A DNA stretch of 64,000 bases from Takakia lepidozioides (taxonomy: Eukaryota; Streptophyta; Takakiopsida; Takakiales; Takakiaceae), in the NCBI GenBank assembly GCA_030704615.1, contig CM060731.1:54048221-54112220 (forward strand). Reading direction: 5' to 3'. Positions 23,742-35,662 of the stretch are shown here, piece by piece. A model generated the notes under the pieces. It made no database searches. It was not told where the DNA came from and worked only from the letters and a program-made list of their open reading frames with translations. Every line of letters begins with the position of its first letter. The first letter of the stretch is position 1. The position numbers and the translations under genes were made by a program.

Positions 23742-25785
23742 TCAGATTTACTCTTAATATGATTAATGATTAATGCGAGCATATAGTTGTTGGATAGATT
23801 CTCCATTGTCAAGTGCGAGGTATGCGCATAGGGAGAGAGTAATTCAAACAGTTCACAATATGTGCAAGAGACAAGAAAAAAGACAAAAATAAATCTGTAT
23901 TGACGCTACACCGTATGTATCGACGATTGAAAAGCGCCATTGTCAAATTGTTTTTTTTTAATAGATGACCGGTTCCTATCATATGAGACATTGGAGACAA
24001 CTATGAAAAATATTCACATTGGTTTAATGCATGAAAATTTCGGTCTGCTGATCACCAACTACCAACACCTATTACTTTATAAATGATAACTTGGAGTGTG
24101 CATAACTTTAACCTTCAGGTACTCTTTATTTACAATACAAAAGTTCTGTTATTTGTTTGAATAGATTTTGACAAATAGCTAAAAAATGGAGATATATAAA
24201 CATAGTTGTTCAATCTTGTTTCATCACACATACTCAACAGTTGCATTCAATGTATTAATTGGCCGTATCCATGATCAAAGTTTCAAATTTGTCCTTAGAT
24301 CTAGATGCTTCACATGTCTAGCTTTCGTGAAGATTGGCAAAATTGCATACCCGCTCCGCATGAACTAGATAATCTCAGCGCTCTTGTTAGCCCAAATTTT
24401 CAGGACAAGCTCACAATGGAATTTGCATGTGATGTTGTCTTGGTTGACCTAAATAAACCCGCAGGATTATTGTGGCACACTGGTACTAAGGGTACAGGCC
24501 CCAACTCTACCTCACGCAACAAAATGATGGAAATTTGATGGTCTACAATGGAGATGGTAATGCTGTTTGGGCTGCAAATACAGTGGACGCTGGAGATTGT
24601 GAAGGAGACTATATACTAAACTTACAAGATGACGGAAATTTGGTCATATATTGCATCCCTCGCGCAAATCAAAATTGGAATGCTTTTTAGATGCAGGTGC
24701 ATTGATATGAAAATTATTCCTTTTCATACTTGAGAGTTTAAGAATTTCAAAGTATATGAAGGTTGGAATTGGTGAATTGACTCGAGTGCTTGTACCAGAT
24801 TGCAATTGTTCCATGAATTGCTCGGCTAATCGAATATATAGATGTATTCCATGATGTATATTGACGGTTTGCATATAAAACTTTGAACATGTGGATCGAG
24901 GAATAGCAAAAGAATCTACACTTTGATATGGTTAATGCTGCATTTGCATCACACTAGTGACGAAATGTGCATGTCTACATGGTTTAACTATAGTGATATG
25001 TTATGCTATATGATATCTTACAAAAATCCATTTCCATTCACATGAACTATAATTCTCATGGAGAAATGACGATCATCATGCACTCATCACAATGCATATA
25101 TACCTCTATACTCTTCAACTCGAGGATAATATGTCTTACCCACGATCGACTTCATCTCATGCAACATGTCGACTTCTGCTGCTGCCATGAAGTTGTTTTT
25201 GGGCCCTATTTGTTTCAATGTAGTAGGCATGTTAAATTGTTTTCTGTATATTAAAATGTTACATTTTTGGCATTTCTAGCAAGCTAAAGTCTTCCAATGA
25301 CACCACAAGCAGGACCATTTTGTACCATTTTGTACAATAAGTTGCTAAGGTCATTGAACTGTTATGTAGTATGCATGCAACCACACTCTCAGGCCTAGTA
25401 GCATCTATGACTAAATGTGACATGTGGCTAATCTAGTGGCTGGGCTAAATCAGGTGCTCGACTTTACATGTCTCAAGGAACACTGGAAAATCATACCAGA
25501 ACATGTCATATTCATGGCACATGTGGCACACATTGGCATTGTCCACAGTTAGGTGCACGACCATATGGGTTGTGAAACATTGCCTCCCACACCACATAAC
25601 CCACGGTGTAATGGCTCACTGGAAAATTTAACAAAACAATGTGTGAGCTTCTAGAGAAGAATTGGTGGCACTTTGACAGGAGTAGGATGTCTACATTAAT
25701 CTTTGCATATTGGACTTATGTGCTTCAAAGCACCAAGGTTGCATTGCTGTATGGCAGGAAAAGCCGCACTCCTTTGAAGGTGCGG
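23742..25785 (+). repeat. Lectin-block duplication, copy A
   Basis: This block matches 29272-33768 (copy B) in the same orientation, interrupted in copy B by insertions at 29288-30073, about 31480-31800 and about 31985-33225. It contains the lectin pseudogene. Landmarks shared by both copies include TAGTTGTTGGATAGATTCTC and GAAGTTGTTTTTGGGCCCTA. Confidence 0.9.
24271..24690 (+). pseudogene. Mannose-binding-type lectin pseudogene
   Basis: Close relative of the intact gene at 30618. It retains the upstream TATATAAA (24193-24200) and the ATG. The leader is frameshifted by small deletions, about 11 bp are missing in the segment after GPN, and the gene ends early at TAG (24688-24690), where the intact copy continues for nine more codons. 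Mannose-site remnants are visible in shifted frames. It cannot make a lectin. Confidence 0.92.
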
Positions 25786-27861
25786 AACAAAACATCTTGC
25801 CTGCAATCTTTTTCACAATACACAGAAGCCCTACCGGCTTTTTGTCCCCACGCAATGATACATGAGCCTTGTCCTTGGTTTTCGATCATCGCTGTGCAGA
25901 TGGCAGTTTTTGCCAGATGAGAATTCTATTGGGGACATTTGGACGAGACTGAGTCGGGCAGGACTGGCACACCGCTAGTCAATGCCATGTAAGATATTGT
26001 TAGTCAAATTCTTTGTTTGATATTGGATTCCCAAATAAATAAAGAACGGTTTCAGTGAGTTGTATTGGTGTCAATTCCGACTGTAGTAAATCGTTAAAAA
26101 TTGCCTCTCTCTCCTCCCCTGATGGGACTACTTCCTCAGCCCCAGGGTTTTGGTTTTGCAGAAGACCTGCTAACTCAGCACCTACAAATCAGGTCTGACC
26201 TAGAGTAACGGGAAGACAGACACTTCTTGAATATTGAAGAAGCCTGAGTGTAGTTGTCAGCAAGTGAGGTGCTCGTTGTCATTGTGAAGAAGTGATAGCA
26301 ACCATGGCATCTGACATCAGTTGGGTCAAACAAAGATCTCTATTGTAGTGTTGTTGGCTTTCACTTATTGAAGACGATTGTTGAGTTCTTGTAATGCATA
26401 GCAGTTTTCATCAAATTACACCCAAGCAAGCCACCGGTCCAAAAGTGGGCCTTTTCACAATTAGGTCTCCTTTGTTGGGTAAAAGACCAAAGTCTGATGT
26501 TTACAGACTCTTGAGTTATATGTAACTTTAAGCTTATACGAAAAACCTGGTATATCTCTGACGTGGTGTGGCAGATGAGAAAACAACAATACTACATAGG
26601 ATATTAGAACTAGGCATTTAGATGGAGAATAGCATTTGAATGGTCAAGCTAACATGCTTGTGCCATCAAAACAAGTCAAATGAAGTAAAACAAATGCATG
26701 GAATACGTGTAATCCTTGTGTGTGTGTTTTTTAAGAGGAGATGGAGGCCTCGAAATTGATTGGAAAAAATAACCACCGATGAAGCCATGAAGGCTTACAG
26801 TAGGGACTCCTCCCCGTAACTTTGCAATCTAGCAAAAGGAGAAATAAGGAGAATTTAAAAGTTCAAGAATCAGAGGCCAAGATGAGAGGGAAGGCCTTGA
26901 TAAAGCAGTAGATCGAGATTTTAGAGAAGACAGGCAAGGGCTGGGATAGAGGGAGTATATGGAAAAACATATGAAGACCGAGAACAGAACCAAATCTGTG
27001 AACTAGAACCTAGAACTTAAGCTGAGTCTCGAGCTTGGGGTCACAAGGCGCACGACGGTGACGCCAGTTACAGTCGTCTTCTTCCCCTTCACCAGGGGAC
27101 TTCCCATTGCGTGGAGATGATGTCTTTCCAATGGAAGTGCAAGTCGAAAAGACGGGAGCCGAGCAAGCCGCCCTTGCCCTACGATGAAGCTCCCTCCGCC
27201 GTTGGTCCGAAGCTATGGGAAGAGCTGCATACCAAGACATCCAAGCCTTTCTCCCCTCAGTCATCAGGTCCCATTAGATGTTTACATTAGAAAAAAAATG
27301 AGGCCAAAGAAAGGTTGTCCCAAGGTGACACCAACTCCTATAGCCGCTCAAGGCGGGCAGAAATATTTGAACGGTCCATAGCCGCCACGGTGGCAAAATG
27401 GTTCCACCGGTATTCCACGGTGGCAAAATTGGTGCCATGGGTGTTCTGCCACGAGTGTTCTAGTGCCTCTTCCCGCGGGGGTCTTCGCGCGCTTATTGCC
27501 GTCGGGTTTCTCCCACAGTCACAGCTACTCTTGGTTTAGCTCCCGCTCCTCTTCCGGCTCCCGCTCATCCCCGCTTAGAGCTTGCAGCATGTGAATGATG
27601 GCGCGAAAGCGAGGAAAACTTGACAATGATGGCGGGAAACCCAAAGCTTACATGAGCCAACGGTGTACTTTTTTTATCGCGCAAGTAGGAGGTCTCTTTA
27701 GTGTAACAACCAAGAACGGGCAGAATTCAAGAAAACAAAAGTCGCAGCCTTCTTAAGGGCCCATTAAACTTCTAATGAAAGAATGGATTTGTTGCTAGGG
27801 GGTTTCGGCTTTCCAAATGAACCACAAAGTGTGCGCTCTGAGACATTCCCACACCGGGCAT
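25786..27861. other. Repeat-rich intergenic sequence
   Basis: The only assignable part is 26141-26545, the inverted copy of 16295-16700. A local near-repeat of CCACGGTGGCAAAAT occurs at about 27388 and 27418. I see no supportable gene; the short open frames have no domain. Confidence 0.4.
26141..26545 (-). repeat. Dispersed repeat, inverted copy of 16295-16700
   Basis: Shares AGACCTGCTAACTCAGCACC and neighbouring sequence in reverse complement with the region downstream of ValRS. Confidence 0.8.
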
Positions 27862-28672
27862 TTAATTGAGTTCACCTATATCTGATGGTTGAGCAGGAAG
27901 AACAAGGGGTCCGGTGAGGCAGGGAGCTGGGAGGTCCAGGTAGAATAAAACAGACATACTTTTAGTCCAGAATATACCACGAGCTTCAGAACATTGGATT
28001 AAGCAACGTTTGATAGATTCCAAGTCGTTGGCACATAACAGGCACTCTGGGCTGTTCATATCTGTGGCGCATTTACCGGAAAATTCTTGTGGGCTATCCT
28101 CCAGAGAAAAGCAGAGATTTTAGCGAAGCGGTCTTTCCTCCATATCTATTTCCAGATGTGGTCCCAAGAGTGAATATCAAGTATGTCATCTCCCCATTTT
28201 CTCTGCCATTTTTCATGAAAAAACCTTGGTGGACATAACAAATTAGATTATCCTAGTGTGACAAAAAAAGGTGATCTGGGAGCGCCTATCCAAGCCCATT
28301 CATCTAGGTCAAACTGCAGACCTACGAAAGGATGTCCCAAGAACCAAAGGAAATTAGACTGTTTTGTCCATTGCAATTATTGGCCTTGAGGCGATATGGG
28401 GTTTGTTGTCCCTTTTCCATCGATCAAATTGATATGGTAAAAGGAATTTACAATTTTGCTAGCCCATCCTTTGAGGCGTAGAAATCCCGAGCTTTCTTTA
28501 GAGAAGTCCATTCCAGAAACCAAAGTGCCATCTTGGGTCTTGCCTTATTGTAATCACAAATAGGATGTGAAATAATTAACACAATTTGAAAGTTTAAATG
28601 TTTGGTAAATTGGTTTGTGGTCAGTCTAATATGTTGCTTTTGTTCCATACAAGCTATGTTGCAAAGGTGCAT
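27862..28672 (-). mobile_element. Degenerate L1-type LINE tail
   Basis: Minus-strand frames contain PKMALWFLEWTSLKKARDFY and, further downstream, a zinc-binding reverse-transcriptase tail CLLCANDLESIKRCLIQC followed by an FW pair. This is the C-x2-C...C pattern of the domain found at the C terminus of plant L1-like elements. The frames are broken. It is an old fragment without visible ends. Confidence 0.55.
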
Positions 28673-29283
28673 TAATACATATATGATATAACTGAGGATT
28701 GTAATATGGCGGAGATTCGTAGAATGTAAGATGATGAAAGTGGTGGTTTATCATAAATGAGTAAAGTGATTCAGATTCAATTTTGGGTTTGTGACCTAAG
28801 CATCATACATTGTTGTCCAACCACACTCCCTAATACACAATCATAGGAAATTATACCACAATGATAATAAGATGAGAAATGAGAAAAGTGGAAAGCAATG
28901 GAAATCAAGCAAGCCAAAGGCACGTTTGTCAAAGGAATACACACTACAAAGCCCTCAACACACTCCTTCTAATCAATATGTAGAGCTACGGAGGTGAGAG
29001 AGACTCATGAAGACTGAATTACAAGAAGTTAAAGCATCCTCAACCGTCACAAGGGAAAACCTACCTCCAAAGTGAGGGTTGACACCTCACTTGGCATCTA
29101 AAACTAAATGAGTCCAAACACACAAAATACCAATATAAATACCCAATATGTCCTAATTAACTAAAAGTAAATAATTCTAGTTGACCTTGACTAAAACCTA
29201 GACATCTTTATAATTCTGGCGGAAGCCTCAATACGACATCCATTCTAAAGCATATCTTGCAATCATCATATTCAGATTTACTC

Positions 29284-29287
29284 TTAA
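29284..29287. repeat. TTAA target-site duplication (left)
   Basis: TTAA immediately precedes the terminal CCCCTAA of the inserted element. A single TTAA is present at the empty site 23754-23757. Confidence 0.9.
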
Positions 29288-30073
29288 CCCCTAAAGGCCG
29301 GCGCGACCCGAATCAGGTCGCAGCCGTTTTCATCCACGGATAACTGCCGTGGATGAACTTGGATGAAAAAAATTGCCGAAGGAAAAGTGAGCAGGGCGTG
29401 GAACTGCGCACGAGGGAATTCATTGCACCTCCATCGAACAAAATCTCAGGCCGCGCACACTTCTTCTAAGCCTTGGAATTCATGGCCAAGGCCTGTTGAC
29501 CTGCCACGTGGTATGTAACTGTGTGTGCAACTTGTGCTTTTGGATTTTTCTAAAAACAAATTTCACATTCCTGTTCACCTTTGGGCACTGCAGGATTGCA
29601 CTAGAGGAAAGTGCATTTGGTTACAACATGTGCAGGATCTATGCAACATTTTCTCTGTCACTGTTGTTTCACACCAAGTGCACCCCCCTAATTGCTCATA
29701 CAAACCACCTAGTAGATTTTTTGGAATTTGGTCCTCCAATTTCAGGATGAGACCTATAACCCAGCAAAGAATATGTCTGAGGTGGTCCGGGACTGAGCAA
29801 AAAAAATTGTGATGGTAAATTTTGTTGGTCAAAATGATTATTTTTGTCCACATTTGCTTGGACTTGATAAATCCACCATGGTAATTTGTTATAATCTCCC
29901 TAAATTGACGGTCATTTCTTCTGAAATTTGGTCCACACCTACGTGGAGTAGGTAAGAACCAGTTTGTATGGTTCAACTCCCTAGATGAACTCCTGCTGGC
30001 AGATACGGGGTTATTCATGATAGTGGGTCCCATTTTGGGGGTGTTTTCCGATTTGGCTCCTGACGATTAGGGG
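29288..30073. mobile_element. piggyBac-like non-autonomous DNA element (TTAA-flanked)
   Basis: A 786-bp insertion begins CCCCTAAAGG and ends CGATTAGGGG, so its terminal inverted repeat is CCCCTAA/TTAGGGG. It is flanked by TTAA on both sides. TTAA duplication with a CCC-start terminus is the hallmark of the piggyBac superfamily. The duplicated block at 23.7 kb has the same flanking bases with one TTAA and no element. The longest internal frame (29575-30033, minus) shows no transposase features, so the element must have moved in trans. Confidence 0.85.
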
Positions 30074-30077
30074 TTAA
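30074..30077. repeat. TTAA target-site duplication (right)
   Basis: TTAA immediately follows the terminal TTAGGGG of the inserted element. Confidence 0.9.
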
Positions 30078-30510
30078 TATGATTGATGTGAGCATATAGT
30101 TGTTGGATAGATTCTCCATTGTCAAGTGCAAAGTATGCGCATAGGGAGAGAGTGATTCAAACAGTACACAATATCTGCAAGAGACAACAAAAAATAAATT
30201 TGTAGTGACGTTACACTGTATGTATCAATGAGTGAAAAGCTCCATCGTCAATTTTTTTTTTTATAGATTACCGGTTCCTAACATATGAGACATTGGAGAC
30301 AACTATGACAATCCAAAAACATGCTCAAATAAAATTCACTTTGGTCTCATGTTCACAAAAGTTTTGGTCTGCTAATCACCAACTACCAACACCTATTACT
30401 TTATAAATGATAACTTGGAGTGCACATAATTTTAACCGTTAGGTCGTTATTTACAATACAAGATTCCATTGTTTGTTTGCATAGATTTTGACAAATAGCT
30501 GAAATGGAGC

Positions 30511-30518
30511 TATATAAG
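30511..30518 (+). promoter_or_regulatory. TATA box of the lectin gene
   Basis: TATATAAG lies 107 bp upstream of the lectin start codon and is conserved as TATATAAA in front of the lectin pseudogene. Confidence 0.7.
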
Positions 30519-30617
30519 CATAGTTGTTCAATTTTGTTTCATCACACATACGTCTCAACAGTTGCATTCAATCTCCATTTTACATAACAACCGTTGTTGC
30601 ATTAATTGGTCGTATCC

Positions 30618-31103
30618 ATGGGTATGATCAAAGCTGCAAATTTGTCCTTGGTAGTGTTGGCAATTGGATGCTTCACATGTCTAGTTTTTGTCGGAGCTGA
30701 TGAAGATGGAAACTGTTGCATACCCGCAGGGCAGGAACTAGATAATCTCAGCAAGCTCGTTAGCCCAAATGGGCAGTACAAGCTCACAATGGAACTTGCA
30801 TGTGATGTTGTGTTGATTGACCTAAAGAGACCTGCAGGATTATTGTGGCACACTGGTACTAAGGGTAGAGGCCCCAACTACATGAACTGCTACCTCACGC
30901 AACAAAACGATGGAAATCTGGTGGTCTACAATGGAGATGATAATGCTGTTTGGGCTGCAGATACAGTGAACGCTGGAGATTGTAAAGGAAAATATATTCT
31001 GAAGTTACAAGATGACGGAAATTTGGTCATGTATTGCATCCCTCACACAAATCAAAATTGGAATGCTTTTCCTGTGTGGAGCACCGGTACCAATGGTCAA
31101 TAG
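30618..31103 (+). CDS. Secreted GNA-type (bulb-type) mannose-binding lectin
   Basis: A single uninterrupted exon encodes 161 aa. Residues 1 to about 26 form a signal peptide (hydrophobic core LSLVVLAIGCFTCLVFVG). The rest is one B-lectin domain. Two mannose-site motifs of the QxDxNxVxY type are present in near-consensus form, QQNDGNLVVY and LQDDGNLVMY; the remaining site is degenerate. Cysteines at NCYLTQ and AGDCKGKY could make the usual internal disulfide. The mature protein of about 135 residues is larger than a bare GNA subunit (about 110), owing to an N-terminal extension with paired Cys (GNCCIP). Such lectins are usually defence or storage proteins that bind mannose glycans outside the cell. 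I chose the ATG at 30618, the first in frame; a second Met lies two codons later. Confidence 0.92.
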   Translation: MGMIKAANLSLVVLAIGCFTCLVFVGADEDGNCCIPAGQELDNLSKLVSPNGQYKLTMELACDVVLIDLKRPAGLLWHTGTKGRGPNYMNCYLTQQNDGNLVVYNGDDNAVWAADTVNAGDCKGKYILKLQDDGNLVMYCIPHTNQNWNAFPVWSTGTNGQ

Positions 31104-33941
31104 GCTCCATATAGATGGAGGTGCATTGATATCAAAATGATTCTTTTTCATACTTGAGAGTTTAAGAATTTTTAAGTATATGAAAGGTCGGAATTGGTGA
31201 ATTGACTAGAGTGCTTTTAGCACTTGTACCAGATTATCTAATTGTACTCGTTCCATGAATTGCTCGGCTAATCGCATGAATATATATAGATGTATTCCAT
31301 GATGTATGTTTACGGTTTGCATAAAACTTTGAACATGTGGATCGAGGAGTAGCGAAAGAATCTACGCTTTGATATGGTTGTTGCATTTGCATCACACTAG
31401 TGACGAAATGTGTGTGTCTGCATGGTTGTCTTTAACTACATTGATATGTTATGTTGTATGATATCTTACAGAAATCATTTCTTGTTTTACTGATCCCGAT
31501 TTTTTCCGTAGTCCTTTATCTTACCACATGTCAGTTCTTGTGGAGGCAATTGCAAAGCAGTTGATCACTGTCGTTTCTTCACATGGACATGCATGTTTTG
31601 TATTGCAATGCCATGCCATGATCTTCATAGATTGTACTGCTACAGTTTTAGAGAATAGTTGTTTAAATCGCAATGTTCCACATCTTCTTCTAGATGAACC
31701 GTGTCTTCAAATTTTTCTTTATAAGCAATATTTCACAATGTATTTGCATCTTTTACTTTTTGCTCAATGTGTGACTTTAGGAACTCTCTACATAGTCTAG
31801 GTATAAGACATGAAGAAATGACAATCGTCATTCACTCATCACAATGCATATGTATTTCTATACTCTTCAACTTGGGGAGTATATCTTACTCACATTCGAC
31901 TTCATCTCATTCCACATGTCGACTTTTGCTGCTACCATGAAGTTGTTTTTGGGCCCTATTTGTCTCAATGCAATAGGCCTACGCGGTTATATGTATGCTT
32001 CCTGTGGTTATAGACCTTTTATTGTCAAAGAACGTGAGCAAAAAATTGCTCACGATCTTATAGGCTCACAGAGTTGCTCAAGTTCTCGCATCGTGTGCTC
32101 TTGAAATGCAAATGTATGTTTTCTTAGCAACTGGCCTTCTTCTTACCATGCACATGAAGAGAGAGAGAGAGAACTCCGGCCGAGGCTGGCGTAACTAAGA
32201 GCCACTTCGCCTCACGGCTACTGCCCCCTTTCGGGGGTGGGCCCTATATGCACATGAAAATGTAGATGACCATGCGCTCTTGAAACCCACCCGCCTTCAC
32301 TAGTAGCTAGCTATATGTTATCTACTTCAAACCCATGACAATAACCGTCGAGCCCCACAGCTTCCAAGTTTATGGACCTTCGGCCCATATTAAATTCTTG
32401 AGTTCCTGCCATCTTTTGATCCATTAAACACTAGCATCTTAATTTACTTCATTTATAAATTTTAAATGTTGATATTTTAAATTTAAAGATGTCTAAAGCA
32501 AAATATCTCCTTCAAAACATGCTTAGTTTATATCAGTGAAGCTATCTCATTAATTTTGTTGATTACGTACAATTTATCTAAACTTGTTGCCTTCGTATTC
32601 AGAAATTAATGTAAATTGTCCCACAATCTACGGATTTACATCCATCCACAATTAATGTGGGATTTGTTGGAGATTCATCTACTAAGTTGATCTCATAGTA
32701 ACTACATTCATCAATAAATGGAACTCATAAAGAACAAAACAAACATGTGCCCCACTCGGACCCACTCAAGATCTAAGGTCTTACAGTCCTTCCATGGAAC
32801 TGATTCCGTAGTCCCTCCTAAAGGCATGACCAATAAAATAATATATAGGTGGTCACAAATATGCTCACGTGAATGGATCAACATATGCATTGAGATTCCG
32901 TGTTCATATATCTTCTATTGAATCATATGTTGGGGCTAACATTAGAGTTGTGAATTTAACATTAATACAAAAAAATCCATTGATGTTACTTTACCGTTTG
33001 CACATATTATCAAGAAAGTTGGTTGTGATTCCAATGACCCCACGAGAAAGATAATATTGTATATTGAAGGGTCAAGCTTTGTGACTCTTGCAATGTCCAT
33101 GTAATTAGCATTCACGTCTTTGAATAGTAGCTTTCAAGTTTCATAAATATCTCCTCTCACTATCAAGGGGCCTGATTTGTGAGCTCTCGCTCCAAGGTGT
33201 TTCCTTTAAAAAAAATTTGTTTTTTGTTTTTTGTTTTCAGTATATTAAAATCTTACATTTTTGGCATTTCTAGCAAGCTACACTCTTCCAATGAGACCAC
33301 AAGCAGGACCATTTTGTACCATTCTGTACACTTGCTAAGGTCATTGAATTGTATGTAGCATGCATGCAACCACAGTCTGAGGCCTAGTAGCATCTATGAC
33401 TAAATTTGACAGGTGGCTAATTTATAGATTGGGCACAATCAGGTACTCCACTTTACACGTCTCAAGGAACACTAAAAAATCGTACCAGAACATGTCATAT
33501 TCATGACACATGTGGCACACATTGACATTGTTCAAAGTTGGGTGCACAACCATATCGGTTGTGAAACATTGCCTCACCACTCGATGTATTGGCTTGCGGG
33601 AAGATTTAAAAAACAATATGTGAGCTTCTAAAGAAGAATTGGCACCACTTTGACAGGAGTGGGATGTCTACATTAATCTTTGCATATTGAACTTTTGTGC
33701 TTCAAAGCACCAAGGTTGCATTGTTGTATGGCAGGAAAAGCCCACTCATTTGAAGGTGCGGACGTGCGGACAAGTGAGCCAAATGACTGCAATGCTTATG
33801 TAGGTGATTTGACAGTCAAGAGGTAGAGAGTGTGCTACTGGAGCATGCGAGGCAAACTTACGTATTTTCCACTACTTCAAACCAAGAATGAACCATCTTC
33901 ACAATACATGAGCAGCTTTCCTTATTAAAGCTTTGACCTTG
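31104..33941. other. Lectin 3' flank and repeat debris
   Basis: Contains the rest of duplication copy B, two segments absent from copy A (about 31480-31800 and 31985-33225), a SINE tail fragment near 33165-33212, and at 33780-33941 the continuation of the RACK1 downstream flank. No gene is supportable. Confidence 0.5.
33165..33212 (+). mobile_element. SINE tail fragment
   Basis: The stretch from AAGGGGCCTGA to TTTCCTTTAAAAAAAA matches the 3' end of the SINE at 23532-23741. The tRNA-like head is absent. Confidence 0.6.
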
Positions 33942-34295
33942 CCCAAGTAGGGGGTTAGTAGGACGTGAGCACAGCGGTGAGCAGAGCTCACGTTTTAAAC
34001 TGCGGTCACAGGAGTTATATGTTTCCAAAACGGAATTAAACCATTGGCGGTTACAGAGACACAGTGCATTTATAGGGTTTCTATGCCTATTTCTGTCCCA
34101 AAACCCAAAACCCTAATGCGGAATAGGCACCCATAATGTATATCTACAGCCTCCAAGTTCCACATATCTACAGTTTGGGTGTCCTACAAAAGAATAACAC
34201 ATTAGGGGAAAACAAAGTCATAATAACCAACACCATCCAAACACACAAATACCAAACAATAGTTGAACAAATAATATAATGAGGCAAACAATGGG

Positions 34296-34383
34296 TTTCG
34301 TTAACGAAAAAAAATCAAGGTATCGAGTTTCGCCAGCGAAACAACAATTTTGCCAATGAAAATATTGGATTTCGCCGGCGAAA
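34296..34383. repeat. Cluster of four spaced 14-bp palindromes
   Basis: TTTCGTTAACGAAA (34296-34309), TTTCGCCAGCGAAA (34328-34341), the imperfect TTTTGCCAATGAAA (34348-34361) and TTTCGCCGGCGAAA (34370-34383) share the frame TTTCGNNNNCGAAA. A half-site GGCGAAAT follows near 34427. Confidence 0.85.
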
Positions 34384-34449
34384 TTTCCAGGTATCGCTGC
34401 GTAGGTCATTATCCTATGGTTTTGTGGCGAAATAAAATGTGTTGTGTTT

Positions 34450-35662
34450 TCTTTTTTTTTTGATGAAAGGGGAGGAAGCCCTTGAAATTTTATTCGAATC
34501 CTTTGAGGGAAAAAAATTAAAACCCTGGGGTGCCCGGAGGCTGCCATAAGGCATGTCCTCGCGGTGGACCGCGCTGGATAACTCTAGATCAATAATGAGA
34601 GACGATGACGAGACCATTGACCGAGGGACTTGCCCTTAAGATCGGAGGGCTATAGTGTACCGTAGCCTGGCTGTTGAAACAGTTATGCTAGGTGGAGATC
34701 AGACTTTGCGCAGGGATGCAAGAACAAATACCCTAGGCCGGGGAGGGACCTAGCAAGTTAACACAAAGTGAAAGTGAGAGAAGAGCAGGCTCCATGAAAA
34801 GAGCCCATAGACATTTATCTATGAAAGTGTAGTTTTGTGGCCAAGGAAGATATGATGTGTTTCCAGTTGACCTCCAACCTCTCAAAGTTCCGAGGAAGCT
34901 GAATAGCTTGGCTCTCTGCCCACTCCAGCATTCGGGGATTCTGTCAAGCCACACATAGGAGAGCTCATGAGAGCATTCACAAATGATCCCAAGCTTCCCC
35001 ACGTTGATCGGAATGCATAGAGGAGGGCTGGCTGGCGCTGCGGCTTCCTGACGACCTCTGCACACAAAGCCGCCCAAGCCTTTTTAGCTGCCACTGTAAG
35101 ATCAAAGAAAACTAGAATGAGCAGCGCAGTGGGAGAGGTATTCTCATTGTCCGGGATCCATGCACATCTGCTTTTCCATAAATTCCATAGAGTGGCTGTC
35201 CTAAGTGTCTCGAAGACAGGGCATTCCGAAACAATGGATTTTTCTCTTTAGTCATAGTTCAGGAGAATGGGCACTGGTTGCAAGGGCATGGGGCCCCAGG
35301 ATTGGTAGAGCGAGCGCACCAGAGGCCATATGGTGTGAGGTGCTACACAATCAATAAGGCAATGTTCAAGGGATTCGATGATCCCAATGTTGCAACATTG
35401 ACAGAGCAAAGCCTCCCTGAAATTCAAGAACTGGCCCACTTTGAGCACCCTATTGGCCACTTGCCATAGGAATGCACTGATCTTGGCTGATTTGGATTTG
35501 TGCCAAATAACAGACATATAGATTTCCAGTCTTCATTTGCAAAGTTTTGATGACCCCATCTGTCATTCCATTTCGCATAGAGGGGTTTTTCACCAAGAAT
35601 TGTGTTTGGTTTTGCATATAAGAGACGACGTGAGATTGTTTTATTTCACTAACAAATTGCAA
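34450..35662 (-). mobile_element. L1-type LINE 3' fragment (zinc-binding reverse transcriptase tail)
   Basis: The minus strand encodes the zf-RVT-like domain with KISAFLWQVANRVLKVGQFL, then C-x2-C, then LEHCLIDCVAPHTIW, and after a stop, a further stretch with ATLWNLWKSRCAW, typical of plant L1 C termini. A run of T on the plus strand near 34449-34460 would be its poly(A) tail. The frame is broken, so it is inactive. Confidence 0.75.

Larger units (their letters stand above)
29272..33768 (+). repeat. Lectin-block duplication, copy B
   Basis: Same-orientation counterpart of 23742-25785, enlarged by later insertions. It contains the intact lectin gene. Confidence 0.88.

Noticed and set aside
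25639-25920. Transposon integrase-like frame
   Set aside because: The WWHF and LLYGRKSRTPLK segments are suggestive, but there is no catalytic motif and the matching sequence in copy B is disrupted.
29575-30033. 152-codon minus-strand frame inside the TTAA-flanked element, as a transposase
   Set aside because: There are no acidic catalytic triad context, zinc motif or homology I recognise, and it lacks the length of a piggyBac transposase.
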